A stretch of DNA of 64,000 bases. Source: Winslowiella toletana. Its GTDB lineage: Bacteria > Pseudomonadota > Gammaproteobacteria > Enterobacterales > Enterobacteriaceae. The DNA lies in the NCBI RefSeq assembly GCF_017875465.1, contig NZ_JAGGMQ010000001.1:310001-374000 (forward strand), written 5' to 3'. Below, in pieces: positions 46,525-55,256 of this stretch. Position 1 is the stretch's first letter. Each line of letters begins with the position of its first letter. Both the position numbers and the translations under genes were made by a program. A model generated the notes under the pieces. It made no database searches, was not told the DNA's origin, and saw only the letters and a list, made by a program, of their open reading frames with translations.

Positions 46525-46552
46525 TTGTACAATATCGCAAATTTTGTATAGA
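46525..46552 (+). promoter_or_regulatory. Candidate promoter of a small RNA
   Basis: TTGTAC (46525-46530), a 16-base spacer, and TATAGA (46547-46552), in a region without a gene downstream for 200 bases. Confidence 0.45.
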
Positions 46553-46558
46553 TTAAAT

Positions 46559-46654
46559 GCGCGACTCAGGTCGTGCTGTAACCTTATAACGAATCGTGCG
46601 CTTGCACGGCCTCTGGAAGTGTCACTGGATTTCCACCTCCAGAGGTTAATTTTT
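46559..46654 (+). ncRNA. Candidate small RNA between the DUF6388 and DUF883-like genes
   Basis: A transcript from the promoter above would be about 95 nt and end in CCTCTGGA (46610-46617) pairing with TCCAGAGG (46638-46645), an 8-bp stem followed by TTAATTTTT, a rho-independent terminator. No coding sequence is present. I do not recognise it as a named sRNA. Confidence 0.45.
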
Positions 46655-46771
46655 CGCCCCTCCCCCCTGAAGCAACATTTATAAACAACTGATACCGCGG
46701 TCTTTGCCGCTGATGGTCTACCCTTAATGGTGTCACGTAATGACGACTCAACAGATTATTAAGGAGAAACT

Positions 46772-47020
46772 ATGTTTGACCAGGCTAAAGACAAAGTTGA
46801 TGAAGCTATCGGTGCAGGTCAGGAGCAGTTTGGCAAAGCGACGCGTTCACCAGAACACGAAGTGAAAGGCGCGGTGCGCAAGCAGCTGGCGCGTGGCAGC
46901 TATGCTGTGGATGATCTGGTTGATTCGGTAAAACAGCAAACCAAAAGTTCACCGCTCGGCGCGCTGGCCATTGCTGCGGGCATCGGATTTGTGCTGGGAA
47001 AAGTGATTGGCCGTAAATAA
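46772..47020 (+). CDS. CsbD/DUF883-like small stress protein
   Basis: An 82-residue protein with an N-terminal charged helix (MFDQAKDKVDEAIGAGQEQFGKAT, CsbD-like) and a C-terminal membrane segment LGALAIAAGIGFVLGKVIGRK of the YqjD/ElaB (DUF883) type, which anchors to the inner membrane and binds ribosomes in E. coli relatives. Which role applies is unclear. AAGGAG precedes the ATG. Confidence 0.8.
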   Translation: MFDQAKDKVDEAIGAGQEQFGKATRSPEHEVKGAVRKQLARGSYAVDDLVDSVKQQTKSSPLGALAIAAGIGFVLGKVIGRK

Positions 47021-47027
47021 ATCGCTA

Positions 47028-47051
47028 TTGAGCTCGCTGCGGCGAGCTCAA
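47028..47051 (+). terminator. Hairpin after the DUF883-like gene
   Basis: A perfect 10-bp inverted repeat TTGAGCTCGC-tgcg-GCGAGCTCAA between convergent genes. There is no T-run. Confidence 0.5.
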
Positions 47052-47066
47052 CACGCGCTGACAGGT

Positions 47067-47351
47067 TTATGCTTCAGATTTCTCATCAACATGACGCGTC
47101 ACCGCCAGCAGGCGATTGACATGGGTCAGCAGCAGATCGACATCGGACTGTAAAAATGACGCCGGAGATTCCGTCGCCATCTGCACAGCATTCTGAATAT
47201 TCTGTGAGATATTATTCGAACCCTCTTTACCTGCAGTCAGCAGCAGCGCCGCAATCAGCAGAGACTGCGCTTCAACCTGAGCCGTCAGCTCTTTGTTATC
47301 CACGTCCATCTTCGCCAGCTTCATTAAAATATCGATAACCAGTTGCTTCAT
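47067..47351 (-). CDS. iraP: IraP-like anti-adaptor protein
   Basis: A 94-residue protein resembling IraP, which blocks RssB and so stabilises sigma-S during phosphate starvation: MKQLVIDILMKLAKMDVDNKELTAQVEAQSLLIAALL matches the IraP N-terminal coiled-coil pattern (E. coli MKNLIAELLFKLAQ). Similarity is moderate, so the assignment is likely but not certain. AGGGGAA precedes the ATG. Confidence 0.75.
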   Translation of the reverse strand: MKQLVIDILMKLAKMDVDNKELTAQVEAQSLLIAALLLTAGKEGSNNISQNIQNAVQMATESPASFLQSDVDLLLTHVNRLLAVTRHVDEKSEA

Positions 47352-47391
47352 AGGTATTCCCCTGTGTATTAACCATAAACCCCGACCTGGA

Positions 47392-47685
47392 TCAGGTGGC
47401 GCTCATCGCCTTAATCCGTGAATAGCCATAACTGAAGGTCTGATCACCAGGACAAACCAGTACTAACACATCACCGGATTGCGCCTCGCCGAGCATTTCA
47501 TCAAGTTCGCTATCAAACTCTTTACTCAGATTGGGTAACGCCATAAACATTTCACCGGGATAATCATCGTTATCATCGGGCGGCATATCTTCAATCCGCG
47601 CGCCTTTAACCACATAAATAAGCAGTTGCTTACCCTCATGCAGCACTTCTGCCCTCAGGTGTTTACCCGTTGGATGCTTAGCCAT
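47392..47685 (-). CDS. Small hypothetical protein, 97 residues
   Basis: I do not recognise it. The ATG at 47685 has a good GGAG ribosome site; a longer frame upstream starts at 47829 and would add a hydrophobic N-terminus without a ribosome site. Sequence features: acidic centre (EDMPPDDNDDYPGEMF) and a mixed hydrophobic end. It lies before the iraP-like gene, same strand. Confidence 0.6.
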   Translation of the reverse strand: MAKHPTGKHLRAEVLHEGKQLLIYVVKGARIEDMPPDDNDDYPGEMFMALPNLSKEFDSELDEMLGEAQSGDVLVLVCPGDQTFSYGYSRIKAMSAT

Positions 47686-47834
47686 ACTCACTCCAAATCT
47701 GTTATGTCCCCCCACGCGAACGCTAAAGGCTACCACTGTCTCACCGGTTTCAGAAAGACTGTTGCACGCAGGAATGATAATTATTGCGACAATCGCCGTG
47801 AAAATCACCAGTTGAATGCGGATAGCCATTGATA

Positions 47835-47850
47835 CTGTATTATTATCCAG
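47835..47850. promoter_or_regulatory. LexA (SOS) box upstream of the dinI-like gene
   Basis: CTGTATTATTATCCAG differs from CTGT-N8-ACAG by one base in the second half-site, exactly as E. coli dinI has CCAG. It is 58 bases before the start codon. Confidence 0.75.
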
Positions 47851-47907
47851 TATTATTGGCGAGCAAAATGATCACCCAGGGATCCCTAACCAGAGAGGTT
47901 TACAGTA

Positions 47908-48150
47908 ATGTTCGTCGAGTTGATTTACGATAAGCGCAATGTGGCAGGGCTGAATAACGCCAATGAAATGATTCGGGAAGAGCTGGAAAAGCGTATTCAC
48001 CGCGCATTTCCGCAGGCGCTGGTGAAAGTAAAGCCGATGCAGCGTAATGCCATCGACACTGACGCCAGCAAAAGTGATAAGGCGATTATGGCGCGTATTA
48101 TTGAAGAGATGTTTGAAGAAGCAGATATGTGGCTGGTTGCGGATATGTAA
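47908..48150 (+). CDS. dinI: DinI family protein
   Basis: A small SOS protein that binds and stabilises or inhibits RecA filaments. 80 residues, MFVELIYDKRNVAGLNNANEMIREELEKRIHRAFP plus the acidic C-terminal helix IIEEMFEEADMW, as in DinI/TumB-like proteins. It is SOS-controlled by the box upstream. AGAGAGG precedes the ATG. Confidence 0.9.
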   Translation: MFVELIYDKRNVAGLNNANEMIREELEKRIHRAFPQALVKVKPMQRNAIDTDASKSDKAIMARIIEEMFEEADMWLVADM

Positions 48151-48266
48151 GCGGATTACGCCTGAGATTAATGCGGGCGTTAGCATGCTGTCCGGCGGAG
48201 ATAAAACGAGCTATTGCCCGGCCGCGGGCGTAAACTGAGCTACCTGTGACGAGTGAGATAACCACC

Positions 48267-48446
48267 ATGATAAATCTCGACAGTTTACTTTTCTTTCGCT
48301 CCGGCACCCGGCAGATAAAATGCCCCGCCTGCGCGCATTCTCATAAGCAACTCGCGGCGAAAGTCAGCAAAAATCAGACGCTGATTTGTCCACATTGCGG
48401 CCACTATTTCACGGCTGCAGCGCGCAATAGCGAAAAAACGCCTTAA
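48267..48446 (+). CDS. Small zinc-ribbon protein
   Basis: A 59-residue protein with two CxxC pairs (IKCPACAHS and LICPHCGHY), a zinc ribbon like those of YnfU-type small proteins. Function unknown. The ATG at 48267 is the first with the full ribbon. Confidence 0.65.
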   Translation: MINLDSLLFFRSGTRQIKCPACAHSHKQLAAKVSKNQTLICPHCGHYFTAAARNSEKTP

Positions 48447-48550
48447 TAAAACCACGAAAATAATATTGTCAGCCGCAATATTATTTTTTTGTCTGCATTT
48501 TTCCTCTTTGTAACAGCCTGTCAGTGACACTGTTACTGAAATTCAGACGC

Positions 48551-48579
48551 AAAAAAACCCGCACAAGGCGGGCTTTTTA
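48551..48579 (-). terminator. Terminator downstream of the cold-shock gene
   Basis: CCCGC-acaag-GCGGG with A7 on one side and TTTTT on the other, between the convergent zinc-ribbon and csp genes. Works in either direction. Confidence 0.85.
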
Positions 48580-48649
48580 TTACAGGCTGTAGACACTGCT
48601 CCGGCCGGGGCCATCATCGCTATCGTCATTAAGCTTGTGACGTTATTGC

Positions 48650-48862
48650 TTAGCGTGCAACAACGTTGGTCGCTGAAGGACCTTTAGCGCCGTTCTCAAC
48701 AGAGAACTCTACGCTCTGACCTTCGTCGAGGGTCTTGAAGTTATCACCCTGGATTGCAGAGAAATGTACGAATACATCTTTGCTGCCATCGGTAGGAGAG
48801 ATAAAGCCGAAACCTTTCTCAGCGTTAAACCATTTTACTAAACCAGTCATTTTGTTAGACAT
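48650..48862 (-). CDS. Cold-shock protein, CspC/CspE-like
   Basis: A 70-residue OB-fold RNA chaperone with RNP1 KGFGFI and RNP2 VFVHFS, close to E. coli CspC/CspE. It melts RNA structure in the cytoplasm. GAGGAAAG precedes the ATG. The 314-base upstream region is long, as expected for csp leaders. Confidence 0.95.
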   Translation of the reverse strand: MSNKMTGLVKWFNAEKGFGFISPTDGSKDVFVHFSAIQGDNFKTLDEGQSVEFSVENGAKGPSATNVVAR

Positions 48863-49149
48863 AATACTTTCCTCTGAATTTCAAAGCCCGTAAACAGGCG
48901 GACAGGATTGCTTTGCAGATAATACTTATGAGCAAGGTAATAAGAAGATTCAGGAAAAGAGATATCTGAGATAACGCTCGAACTGAGAACTGCTTTAATA
49001 AAACCGCTTGGCATAAATAGGTCTGTACCACAAACCGATGCGCTATTTACACATGGAACACTTTTTTAAGCAAGCACTATCATCGATTTATTTTTAACAG
49101 CCGTAACCTGGCTGCAACAATTCCTGACGGTTAACCGGCAAAAAAAAGA
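48863..49149 (-). promoter_or_regulatory. Upstream region of the cold-shock gene
   Basis: About 290 bases without a gene. On the minus strand TTGCTT with an 18-base spacer and TAAATA (about 49040-49070) could be the promoter, giving a leader near 180 nt. Not certain. Confidence 0.35.
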
Positions 49150-49165
49150 CCCGCAATATGCGGGC
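49141..49165 (-). terminator. Terminator of the 88-residue gene
   Basis: On the minus strand CCCGCA-tat-TGCGGG followed by TCTTTTTTT, 12 bases after the stop. Confidence 0.82.
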
Positions 49166-49176
49166 CCCGGCAGTTA

Positions 49177-49443
49177 TCAGGCTTCATTTTCGATGCGATT
49201 CGCTTCGATTTCGAGATCCTGCACGGTTTTTTCCAGAGTTTCGAGCACGGCGCCCTGCTGAGTAAGCAGATCGTTTATCGCCGCAGCGAATTCCTGATTT
49301 TTGTATTCGCCGGCATCAAACGCCAGCCAGTGTGCTGACAGCGTTTCGGTATTGGACTGTGCATAGTGACGCATCTCTTTCAACTGCGAAGTCACATCAC
49401 GTAAATAATCGGTCTGCGTTTTCGGGGTTTCATTATCACTCAT
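49177..49443 (-). CDS. Small acidic helical hypothetical protein, 88 residues
   Basis: I do not recognise it. It is soluble, acidic and helical, with heptad-like C-terminal ETLEKTVQDLEIEANRIENEA. AGAAAGGG precedes the ATG and its own terminator follows, so it is a real gene. It stands alone between the csp gene and cheV. Confidence 0.65.
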   Translation of the reverse strand: MSDNETPKTQTDYLRDVTSQLKEMRHYAQSNTETLSAHWLAFDAGEYKNQEFAAAINDLLTQQGAVLETLEKTVQDLEIEANRIENEA

Positions 49444-49563
49444 GCTGTTCCCTTTCTGGTTAATTAGCGTAAAGAAATCACACTACACAGTTAAATGTAG
49501 TGCAAAATTGCCAGTTAACCTTAGGAATAATCGGAAGATGCATTTGCCGCATCGTTTAGCGCC

Positions 49564-49592
49564 AAAAAAAGCCGCCTGACAGTGCAGGCAGC
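49564..49592 (-). terminator. Terminator downstream of cheV
   Basis: On the minus strand GCTGCCTG-cactgt-CAGGCGGC followed by TTTTTTT, about 140 bases beyond the cheV stop. Confidence 0.82.
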
Positions 49593-49733
49593 CTTAACAG
49601 AACAGGGGGGTGACCTTTCTCCGGCGCTTATCTCCGGCGCTCACATCGCTGTGGCGTTAGCTCTGCGAAAGGTACAATGCAGAGTAGCAGCTTCTTTCTT
49701 AACAGCAGTTATACCATTTGAAGATCATCAGGA

Positions 49734-50705
49734 TTAACGAGAGGCTTCATCCATTACCCGATGCAGCACCGCAGACAGCTCATTAATCTCAAACTTCGCC
49801 ACATAACCATTGGCACCCACTTTACGCACATGGTCTTCGTTAGCGCTGCCTGACAGCGACGAGTGGATCACCACCGGCAGCTGTCTTAATACCGTATCGG
49901 TTTTAATATTGCGCGTCAGGGTAAAACCATCCATCTCCGGCATTTCCAGATCGGTCAGCACCAGCGAGATCTTATCGCTAATTGGCCGCCCTTCCGACTG
50001 CGCCTCTTTTGCCAGCAGTTTGATTTTATTCCAGGCTTCCAGTCCGGTGTTATGCAACTCCGCCGGAATACCCATAATCTTCAGCCCCTGTTCCAGCATG
50101 TTGCGCGCCACTTTGGAATCTTCCGCCACAATTGCGACGGCGCCAGGCGTAAACTTAAAGAATTTTTCCTGAATCTGCTCCGCCGGCACATCGCGCACGG
50201 AAGGAATGATGTCATGCAGAATCTGCTCAACATCCAGCACCAGCGCCATATTATTGCCGTTGCCCTGCTCTTCATCATCAAGCAACGCAATGCTGGTGAC
50301 ATTACGGCTGCTGACGCTGGCGTCGGCCGGATGCACCTGGCTCCAGTTCAGACGGACAATATTATCCACGGACTCCACGGCGAAGGCCTGAGTGCTGCGT
50401 GCGTACTCGGTCACTAACAGCAGGTTCAGACCGGTCGTCGGTTCACAACCTACCACTGCCGGCATATCAATCACCGGGATCAGCTGACCACGAATGTTGG
50501 CCATGCCCAGCAGTGGCGATTTCATCCCCGCGGCGCGGGTAATTGGCGGCATGGGGACAATTTCACGCAGCTTAAAGACGTTAAGACCAAACAGCTCCGA
50601 TTTCTCTTCCTGATTCGCTTTTCCCAGACGGAATAATAAAAGTTCGAATTTATTTGATAATGTCAGATTCGCCCTTTCATCGATCTCTTTCTGAAAGTTA
50701 TCCAT
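49734..50705 (-). CDS. cheV: Chemotaxis scaffold-regulator CheV
   Basis: Couples chemoreceptors to CheA. 323 residues: N-terminal CheW domain (ELFGLNVFKLREIV, NIRGQLIPVIDMP) and C-terminal receiver domain with a phosphoacceptor Asp in LVLTDLEMPEMDG and a conserved Lys in GYVAKFE. AGAGG precedes the ATG. A sigma-28 promoter upstream marks it as a class 3 gene. Confidence 0.95.
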   Translation of the reverse strand: MDNFQKEIDERANLTLSNKFELLLFRLGKANQEEKSELFGLNVFKLREIVPMPPITRAAGMKSPLLGMANIRGQLIPVIDMPAVVGCEPTTGLNLLLVTEYARSTQAFAVESVDNIVRLNWSQVHPADASVSSRNVTSIALLDDEEQGNGNNMALVLDVEQILHDIIPSVRDVPAEQIQEKFFKFTPGAVAIVAEDSKVARNMLEQGLKIMGIPAELHNTGLEAWNKIKLLAKEAQSEGRPISDKISLVLTDLEMPEMDGFTLTRNIKTDTVLRQLPVVIHSSLSGSANEDHVRKVGANGYVAKFEINELSAVLHRVMDEASR

Positions 50706-50825
50706 CGTTAACCTCTAAGCAATTATTTATTAATGTAAACTTACATGTGATATCGATGATGAGCTAAAGCAGTAAAGCCTGCGCCTTCTCACGAGCATGC
50801 GTGCTGTTGTAATCACTGTTAAAGG

Positions 50826-50852
50826 TTATCGGCAGTGGTGAGAAAAAATAGA
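50826..50852 (-). promoter_or_regulatory. Sigma-28 promoter of cheV
   Basis: On the minus strand TCTATTTT (-35, 5 of 8), an 11-base spacer and a perfect GCCGATAA (50833-50826), 120 bases before cheV. Confidence 0.75.
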
Positions 50853-50912
50853 GGCCTGAAAGCGGAGAATAAGGATTAATTTTGCAAAACAGTACGAGGA
50901 AGTTTGACGGGC

Positions 50913-51080
50913 TCAGAACAGCAGTTTAGCAAGCGCCACGGTCAGACCGGCGGTACCAATAATAATCGAGGCGATCCATTTGGTCTGCTTGTTTATCTCT
51001 TCATGCAGATCGGCTCTGGTGCAGTAGTTAGCTTTGATTATCGCAATATCCATTTCAAGCTGTGTAATTCTTTGCTCCAT
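50913..51080 (-). CDS. Small membrane-anchored protein, 55 residues
   Basis: Reads MEQRITQLEMDIAIIKANYC, then a short linker, then a C-terminal transmembrane segment (WIASIIIGTAGLTVALAKLLF). AGGAGAAG precedes the ATG. The layout, coiled-coil plus tail anchor, resembles XhlA-like small proteins. Function unknown; the stop at 50913 is just upstream of the cheV promoter. Confidence 0.7.
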   Translation of the reverse strand: MEQRITQLEMDIAIIKANYCTRADLHEEINKQTKWIASIIIGTAGLTVALAKLLF

Positions 51081-51238
51081 AGTCTCTTCTCCTTGATGTT
51101 ACAGGGTTGTGCCCCATCCTCGTATTGTTAACGTTGATTTTATCACCAGCAAAACCACCGGTGAATCACTTTTTTTGTCAAGGTTACCAAAGATATGTCA
51201 GGTGAAAGGATGGAGGACACACAGCAGAAAAAAGAGCA

Positions 51239-51268
51239 GAGCCGGGGGCACAGATATCTCGCCCCCAC
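51239..51268 (-). terminator. Probable terminator of fliE
   Basis: On the minus strand GGGGGCGAGATATCTGTGCCCCC, then a T-rich stretch TCTGCTCTTTTTT a little downstream. Confidence 0.6.
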
Positions 51269-51286
51269 AGGGTTAGCTGATGTCCA

Positions 51287-51598
51287 CTAGACCTGCATAT
51301 TCATAATGTCCTGATACGCCGACACAAGCTTATTGCGCACCTGGATGCCCATCTGCATGGAAATTGATGATTTTTGCAGATCGACCATCACATCATTCAG
51401 CGCCACACCGGGTTTACCCAGTTCGAAGTCCTGAGCCTGCGTGCGCGCCGCATTCTGCGTTTCACTGATTTTACCTAATGCCGCTTTCAGCTCACCGGCG
51501 AAATCGGCATGCGTGGTGCTGTCACTGCTTTGATTGCTGGCCTGCAACATCGTTGTCTGCAACTGCTGAACAACACTCTCAATGCCCTGAATTGCCAT
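51287..51598 (-). CDS. fliE: Flagellar hook-basal body protein FliE
   Basis: The rod-MS ring adaptor and early export substrate. 103 residues, with the conserved C-terminal [42 protein letters not shown]. The ATG at 51598 gives the normal length; an upstream in-frame start is not needed. It is divergent from fliF over about 245 bases. Confidence 0.95.
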   Translation of the reverse strand: MAIQGIESVVQQLQTTMLQASNQSSDSTTHADFAGELKAALGKISETQNAARTQAQDFELGKPGVALNDVMVDLQKSSISMQMGIQVRNKLVSAYQDIMNMQV

Positions 51599-51842
51599 CT
51601 TTTTACCCCGGTATAGATGATGGTGATTTTTTGATGTCTGCAAACTTATCACAGTGTCAATAAGACAAAGCCTCTAAATAGCAGCAAAAAACACAGCTTA
51701 TTCACCCATCGAATTTTACGATTCAGAAAATAATGGCAATCCATTGAGGTGGAACTTTATTTATTGCAAGCCGCATCAGGGAGTCAGTTTTGCTACCACA
51801 CAACGTGAAACCTTCAGGTCAACTGTCAGGCAGGAACCGGTC

Positions 51843-53573
51843 ATGAATGCTACTACACAGGATTCAGCAGAAAAGAAAGGCATTAGTGACCTTTTGGTTC
51901 GCCTGCGCGCAAACCCTCGCATTCCTTTAATTATTGCCTCCGCGTTTGTTATCGCGGTGGTCATTGCCATGGTCCTGTGGGCGAAAGCACCAGATTATCG
52001 TGTCCTTTATAACAACCTCACCGACGAAGACGGTGGCGCAATCGTTACGCAGTTAACCCAGATGAATGTCCCCTACCGTTTTGAAGAAAACGGCGGCGCA
52101 TTAATGGTGCCAGCGGAGAAGGTTCACGAACTGCGTCTGCGTCTGGCGCAACAGGGTTTGCCAAAAGGCGGCGCGGTAGGCTTTGAGCTGCTGGATAAAG
52201 AGAAGTTTGGTATCAGCCAGTTCAGCGAGCAGGTTAACTATCAGCGCGCCCTTGAAGGTGAACTGGCCCGCACCATCGAAACCTTTGGTCCGGTCAAAAG
52301 CGCACGCGTCCATCTGGCGATGCCAAAACCCACCTTATTTGTCCGTGAGCAAAAATCACCTTCTGCTTCCGTAACGCTGAATCTGCAGCCGGGCCGTGCG
52401 CTCGATGAAGGTCAAATCAGCGCGGTGGTGCATATGGTTTCCAGCAGCGTCGCTGGCTTACCGCCAGGCAACGTGACGGTAGTCGATCAGGCTGGTCGTC
52501 TGCTGACCCGCGCTGAAGCCGCTGGACGTGACCTGAACGATGCTCAGCTGAAATACACAACCGACGTGGAAAACCGTTACCAGCAGCGTATTGAAGCAAT
52601 TCTGGGTCCGATTGTCGGCCAGACTAACGTTCACGCTCAGGTTACCGCGCAGATTGATTTCGACAGCCGTGAGCAGACCGACGAACAGTACAAACCGAAT
52701 ACTGACCCAAGTAATGCGGCGATTCGTTCTCGTCAGAGCAGCGTCAGCGAACAGCTGGGTGGACAGAGTGCAGGCGGCGTACCAGGCGCGTTATCGAATC
52801 AACCGGCGCCGGCGAATACCGCACCGATTTCAACGCAGAACACCGCGCCTGCCGCAAATGGCACCGCGAATGCTAATGGCAACAACGCGAATAACCCGAA
52901 CAACGCGAATGCTGCGGCGACCACCAGCGCCAACAGTGCACGTGCAGTGCCGTCGAACACCCGTAAGGATGACACCACTAACTACGAAGTCGACCGCACC
53001 ATCCTGCATACCAAAATGAATGTCGGCAACGTGAAACGCCTGTCGGTCGCGGTAGTAGTTAACTATCGCGCCGATGATAAAGGCAAAGAGATCGCGCTTA
53101 ATGAGCAGCAGATTAAGCAGATCGAAGACCTGACGCGTGAAGCGATGGGCTTCTCTACTGACCGCGGTGATAGCGTCAACGTCGTTAACTCACCGTTTAC
53201 GCAGAGTGATATCAGCGCCGCTGAGCTGCCATTCTGGCAACAGCAGTCGTTCTTTGACCAGCTGATGGTCGCCGGACGCTGGCTGCTGATTGCACTGGTC
53301 GCCTTTATCCTCTACCGCAAACTGGTGCGTCCGCATCTGGTGCGTAAGCAGAAGCTGGAGAAAGCGGCGGAAGAAGCGGCAGCGGCCAAAGCCCAGCAGC
53401 CAGTTGAAGAAGATTATAAGGTCTCGCTCAGTAAAGACGAGCAGGACCAGGAACGTAAGTCTCAGCATCGTATGAGCGCTGAGGTCCTGAGCCAACGTAT
53501 TCGTGAGATGTCTGAAAACGATCCGCGTGTGGTGGCCCTGGTTATTCGCCAATGGATGAGTAACGAACTATGA
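51843..53573 (+). CDS. fliF: Flagellar MS-ring protein FliF
   Basis: Forms the MS ring in the inner membrane. 576 residues: transmembrane helix about 26-45, the ring-building motif domains, then a long Asn/Ala/Thr-rich linker (about 310-375), a second transmembrane helix (about 470-490) and the C-terminal FliG-binding tail. The ATG at 51843 (MNATTQDS) has AGGAACCGG upstream. Confidence 0.96.
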   Translation: MNATTQDSAEKKGISDLLVRLRANPRIPLIIASAFVIAVVIAMVLWAKAPDYRVLYNNLTDEDGGAIVTQLTQMNVPYRFEENGGALMVPAEKVHELRLRLAQQGLPKGGAVGFELLDKEKFGISQFSEQVNYQRALEGELARTIETFGPVKSARVHLAMPKPTLFVREQKSPSASVTLNLQPGRALDEGQISAVVHMVSSSVAGLPPGNVTVVDQAGRLLTRAEAAGRDLNDAQLKYTTDVENRYQQRIEAILGPIVGQTNVHAQVTAQIDFDSREQTDEQYKPNTDPSNAAIRSRQSSVSEQLGGQSAGGVPGALSNQPAPANTAPISTQNTAPAANGTANANGNNANNPNNANAAATTSANSARAVPSNTRKDDTTNYEVDRTILHTKMNVGNVKRLSVAVVVNYRADDKGKEIALNEQQIKQIEDLTREAMGFSTDRGDSVNVVNSPFTQSDISAAELPFWQQQSFFDQLMVAGRWLLIALVAFILYRKLVRPHLVRKQKLEKAAEEAAAAKAQQPVEEDYKVSLSKDEQDQERKSQHRMSAEVLSQRIREMSENDPRVVALVIRQWMSNEL

Positions 53574-54562
53574 GTCTTACCGGTACTGAAAAAAGCGCCA
53601 TCCTGATGATGACAATTGGCGAAGAACGAGCAGCTGAGGTGTTTAAACACCTCGGCACCCGCGAAGTGCAGCATCTGAGTGCGGCGATGGCCAATATGAA
53701 GCAGGTGTCGCACAAACAGCTGACTGACGTGCTGCGTGAGTTCGAAGCTGATGCTGAACAGTTTGCGGCGCTGAGCCTCAACTCCAATGATTATCTGCGT
53801 TCGGTGCTGACTAAAGCGCTGGGAGAAGAGCGTGCCGCCACCCTGCTGGAGGATATTCTCGAAACCCGCGAAACCACCACCGGTATGGAAACGCTGAACT
53901 TTATGGAACCGCAGGCAGCGGCAGACCTGATTCGCGACGAACACCCGCAGATTATCGCCACCATCCTGGTGCATCTGAAACGTGGTCAGGCGGCGGATAT
54001 TCTGGCGCAGTTCGACGATCGTCTGCGTCACGATGTGATGCTGCGTATCGCCACCTTCGGCGGTGTACAGCCAGCGGCGCTGGCGGAGCTGACCGAAGTG
54101 CTGAACGGCCTGCTCGATGGTCAGAACCTCAAACGTGCGAAGATGGGCGGCGTAAGAACCGCAGCCGAGATTATCAACCTGATGAAAACGCAGCAGGAAG
54201 AAGCGGTTATCGAAGCAGTACGCGAATTCGACGGCGAGCTGGCGCAGAAAATTATCGACGAGATGTTCCTGTTCGAAAATCTGGTGGAAGTGGACGACCG
54301 CAGTATCCAGCGCCTGTTGCAGGAAGTGGAGTCCGAGCAGTTGCTGGTCGCACTGAAAGGTTCCGAACAGCCGCTGCGCGAGAAGTTCCTCAAGAACATG
54401 TCTGCCCGTGCCGCCGATATCCTGCGCGACGACCTGGCCAACCGTGGCCCGGTACGTATGTCCGCAGTGGAAAACGAACAGAAAGCGATTCTGCTGATTG
54501 TTCGTCGTCTGGCGGAAAGCGGCGAAATGGTGATTGGCGGCGGCGAGGAAACTTATGTCTGA
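53570..54562 (+). CDS. fliG: Flagellar motor switch protein FliG
   Basis: A C-ring component that couples stator to rotor. 330 residues with the [14 protein letters not shown] middle domain motif and the C-terminal charged torque helix ([18 protein letters not shown]). Overlaps fliF by four bases. Confidence 0.96.
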   Translation: MSLTGTEKSAILMMTIGEERAAEVFKHLGTREVQHLSAAMANMKQVSHKQLTDVLREFEADAEQFAALSLNSNDYLRSVLTKALGEERAATLLEDILETRETTTGMETLNFMEPQAAADLIRDEHPQIIATILVHLKRGQAADILAQFDDRLRHDVMLRIATFGGVQPAALAELTEVLNGLLDGQNLKRAKMGGVRTAAEIINLMKTQQEEAVIEAVREFDGELAQKIIDEMFLFENLVEVDDRSIQRLLQEVESEQLLVALKGSEQPLREKFLKNMSARAADILRDDLANRGPVRMSAVENEQKAILLIVRRLAESGEMVIGGGEETYV

Positions 54563-55256
54563 TGCCTTTTCTTCCCGACCATGGCAAGCCTGGCAGCCTG
54601 ATGATCTGGCGCAGCCGGAGAAGCCATTAGTTGAAGAGTTTGTGCTGCCGCAGATAGTGAGCGACGACGCCGACGAAGCCGATGAACAGCAGAGCCAGCT
54701 GGAGATGTTGCAGGCGCAGATCCGCCATGATGCGCAGAACCTGGGTTATGCCGAAGGGCATAAAAAAGGCTTAAGCGAAGGCCAGCAGGCCGGTTATGAA
54801 GCTGGCTTTCAGCAGGGTCTGGCGGAAGCCCAGCAGCAGCAGGCGCCGTTGCAGGCGCGGATGCAACAGCTGGTGGCCGAATTCCAGCATACGCTGGAAG
54901 CGCTCGACAGCGTGATCGCCGCGCGTCTGATGCAGATGGCGCTGGAAGCCGCACGTACGGTGATTGGTCAGGCCACCGCCGTCGACGGCACTGCCCTGCT
55001 GCGTCAGATCCAGCAGATGATTCAGCAGGAGCCGATGTTTAGCGGCAAGCCGCAGCTACGGGTGCATCCGGACGACTTACAGCGCGTCGAGCAGACGCTG
55101 GGCGCGACGCTGGATCTGCATGGCTGGCGCTTACTGGCCGACAGTTCGCTGCACCCTGGCGGCTGCAAAGTCAGTGCGGAAGATGGCGACCTTGACGCCA
55201 GCATCGCCACGCGCTGGCATGAATTGTGCCGCCTGGCCGCACCGGGAGAATTGTAA
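54555..55256 (+). CDS. fliH: Flagellar export regulator FliH
   Basis: The negative regulator and stator-like partner of FliI ATPase. 233 residues, with the N-terminal [10 protein letters not shown] typical of FliH (binds FlhA/FliN), a Gln/Glu-rich GxxxG-like repeat helix ([14 protein letters not shown]) and a C-terminal domain. ATG at 54555 overlaps fliG. Confidence 0.93.
   Translation: MSDAFSSRPWQAWQPDDLAQPEKPLVEEFVLPQIVSDDADEADEQQSQLEMLQAQIRHDAQNLGYAEGHKKGLSEGQQAGYEAGFQQGLAEAQQQQAPLQARMQQLVAEFQHTLEALDSVIAARLMQMALEAARTVIGQATAVDGTALLRQIQQMIQQEPMFSGKPQLRVHPDDLQRVEQTLGATLDLHGWRLLADSSLHPGGCKVSAEDGDLDASIATRWHELCRLAAPGEL

Noticed and set aside
50904..51131. 75-codon plus-strand frame near cheV
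   Set aside because: It lies opposite the small minus-strand gene at 50913-51080, which has a better ribosome site and sensible domain layout.
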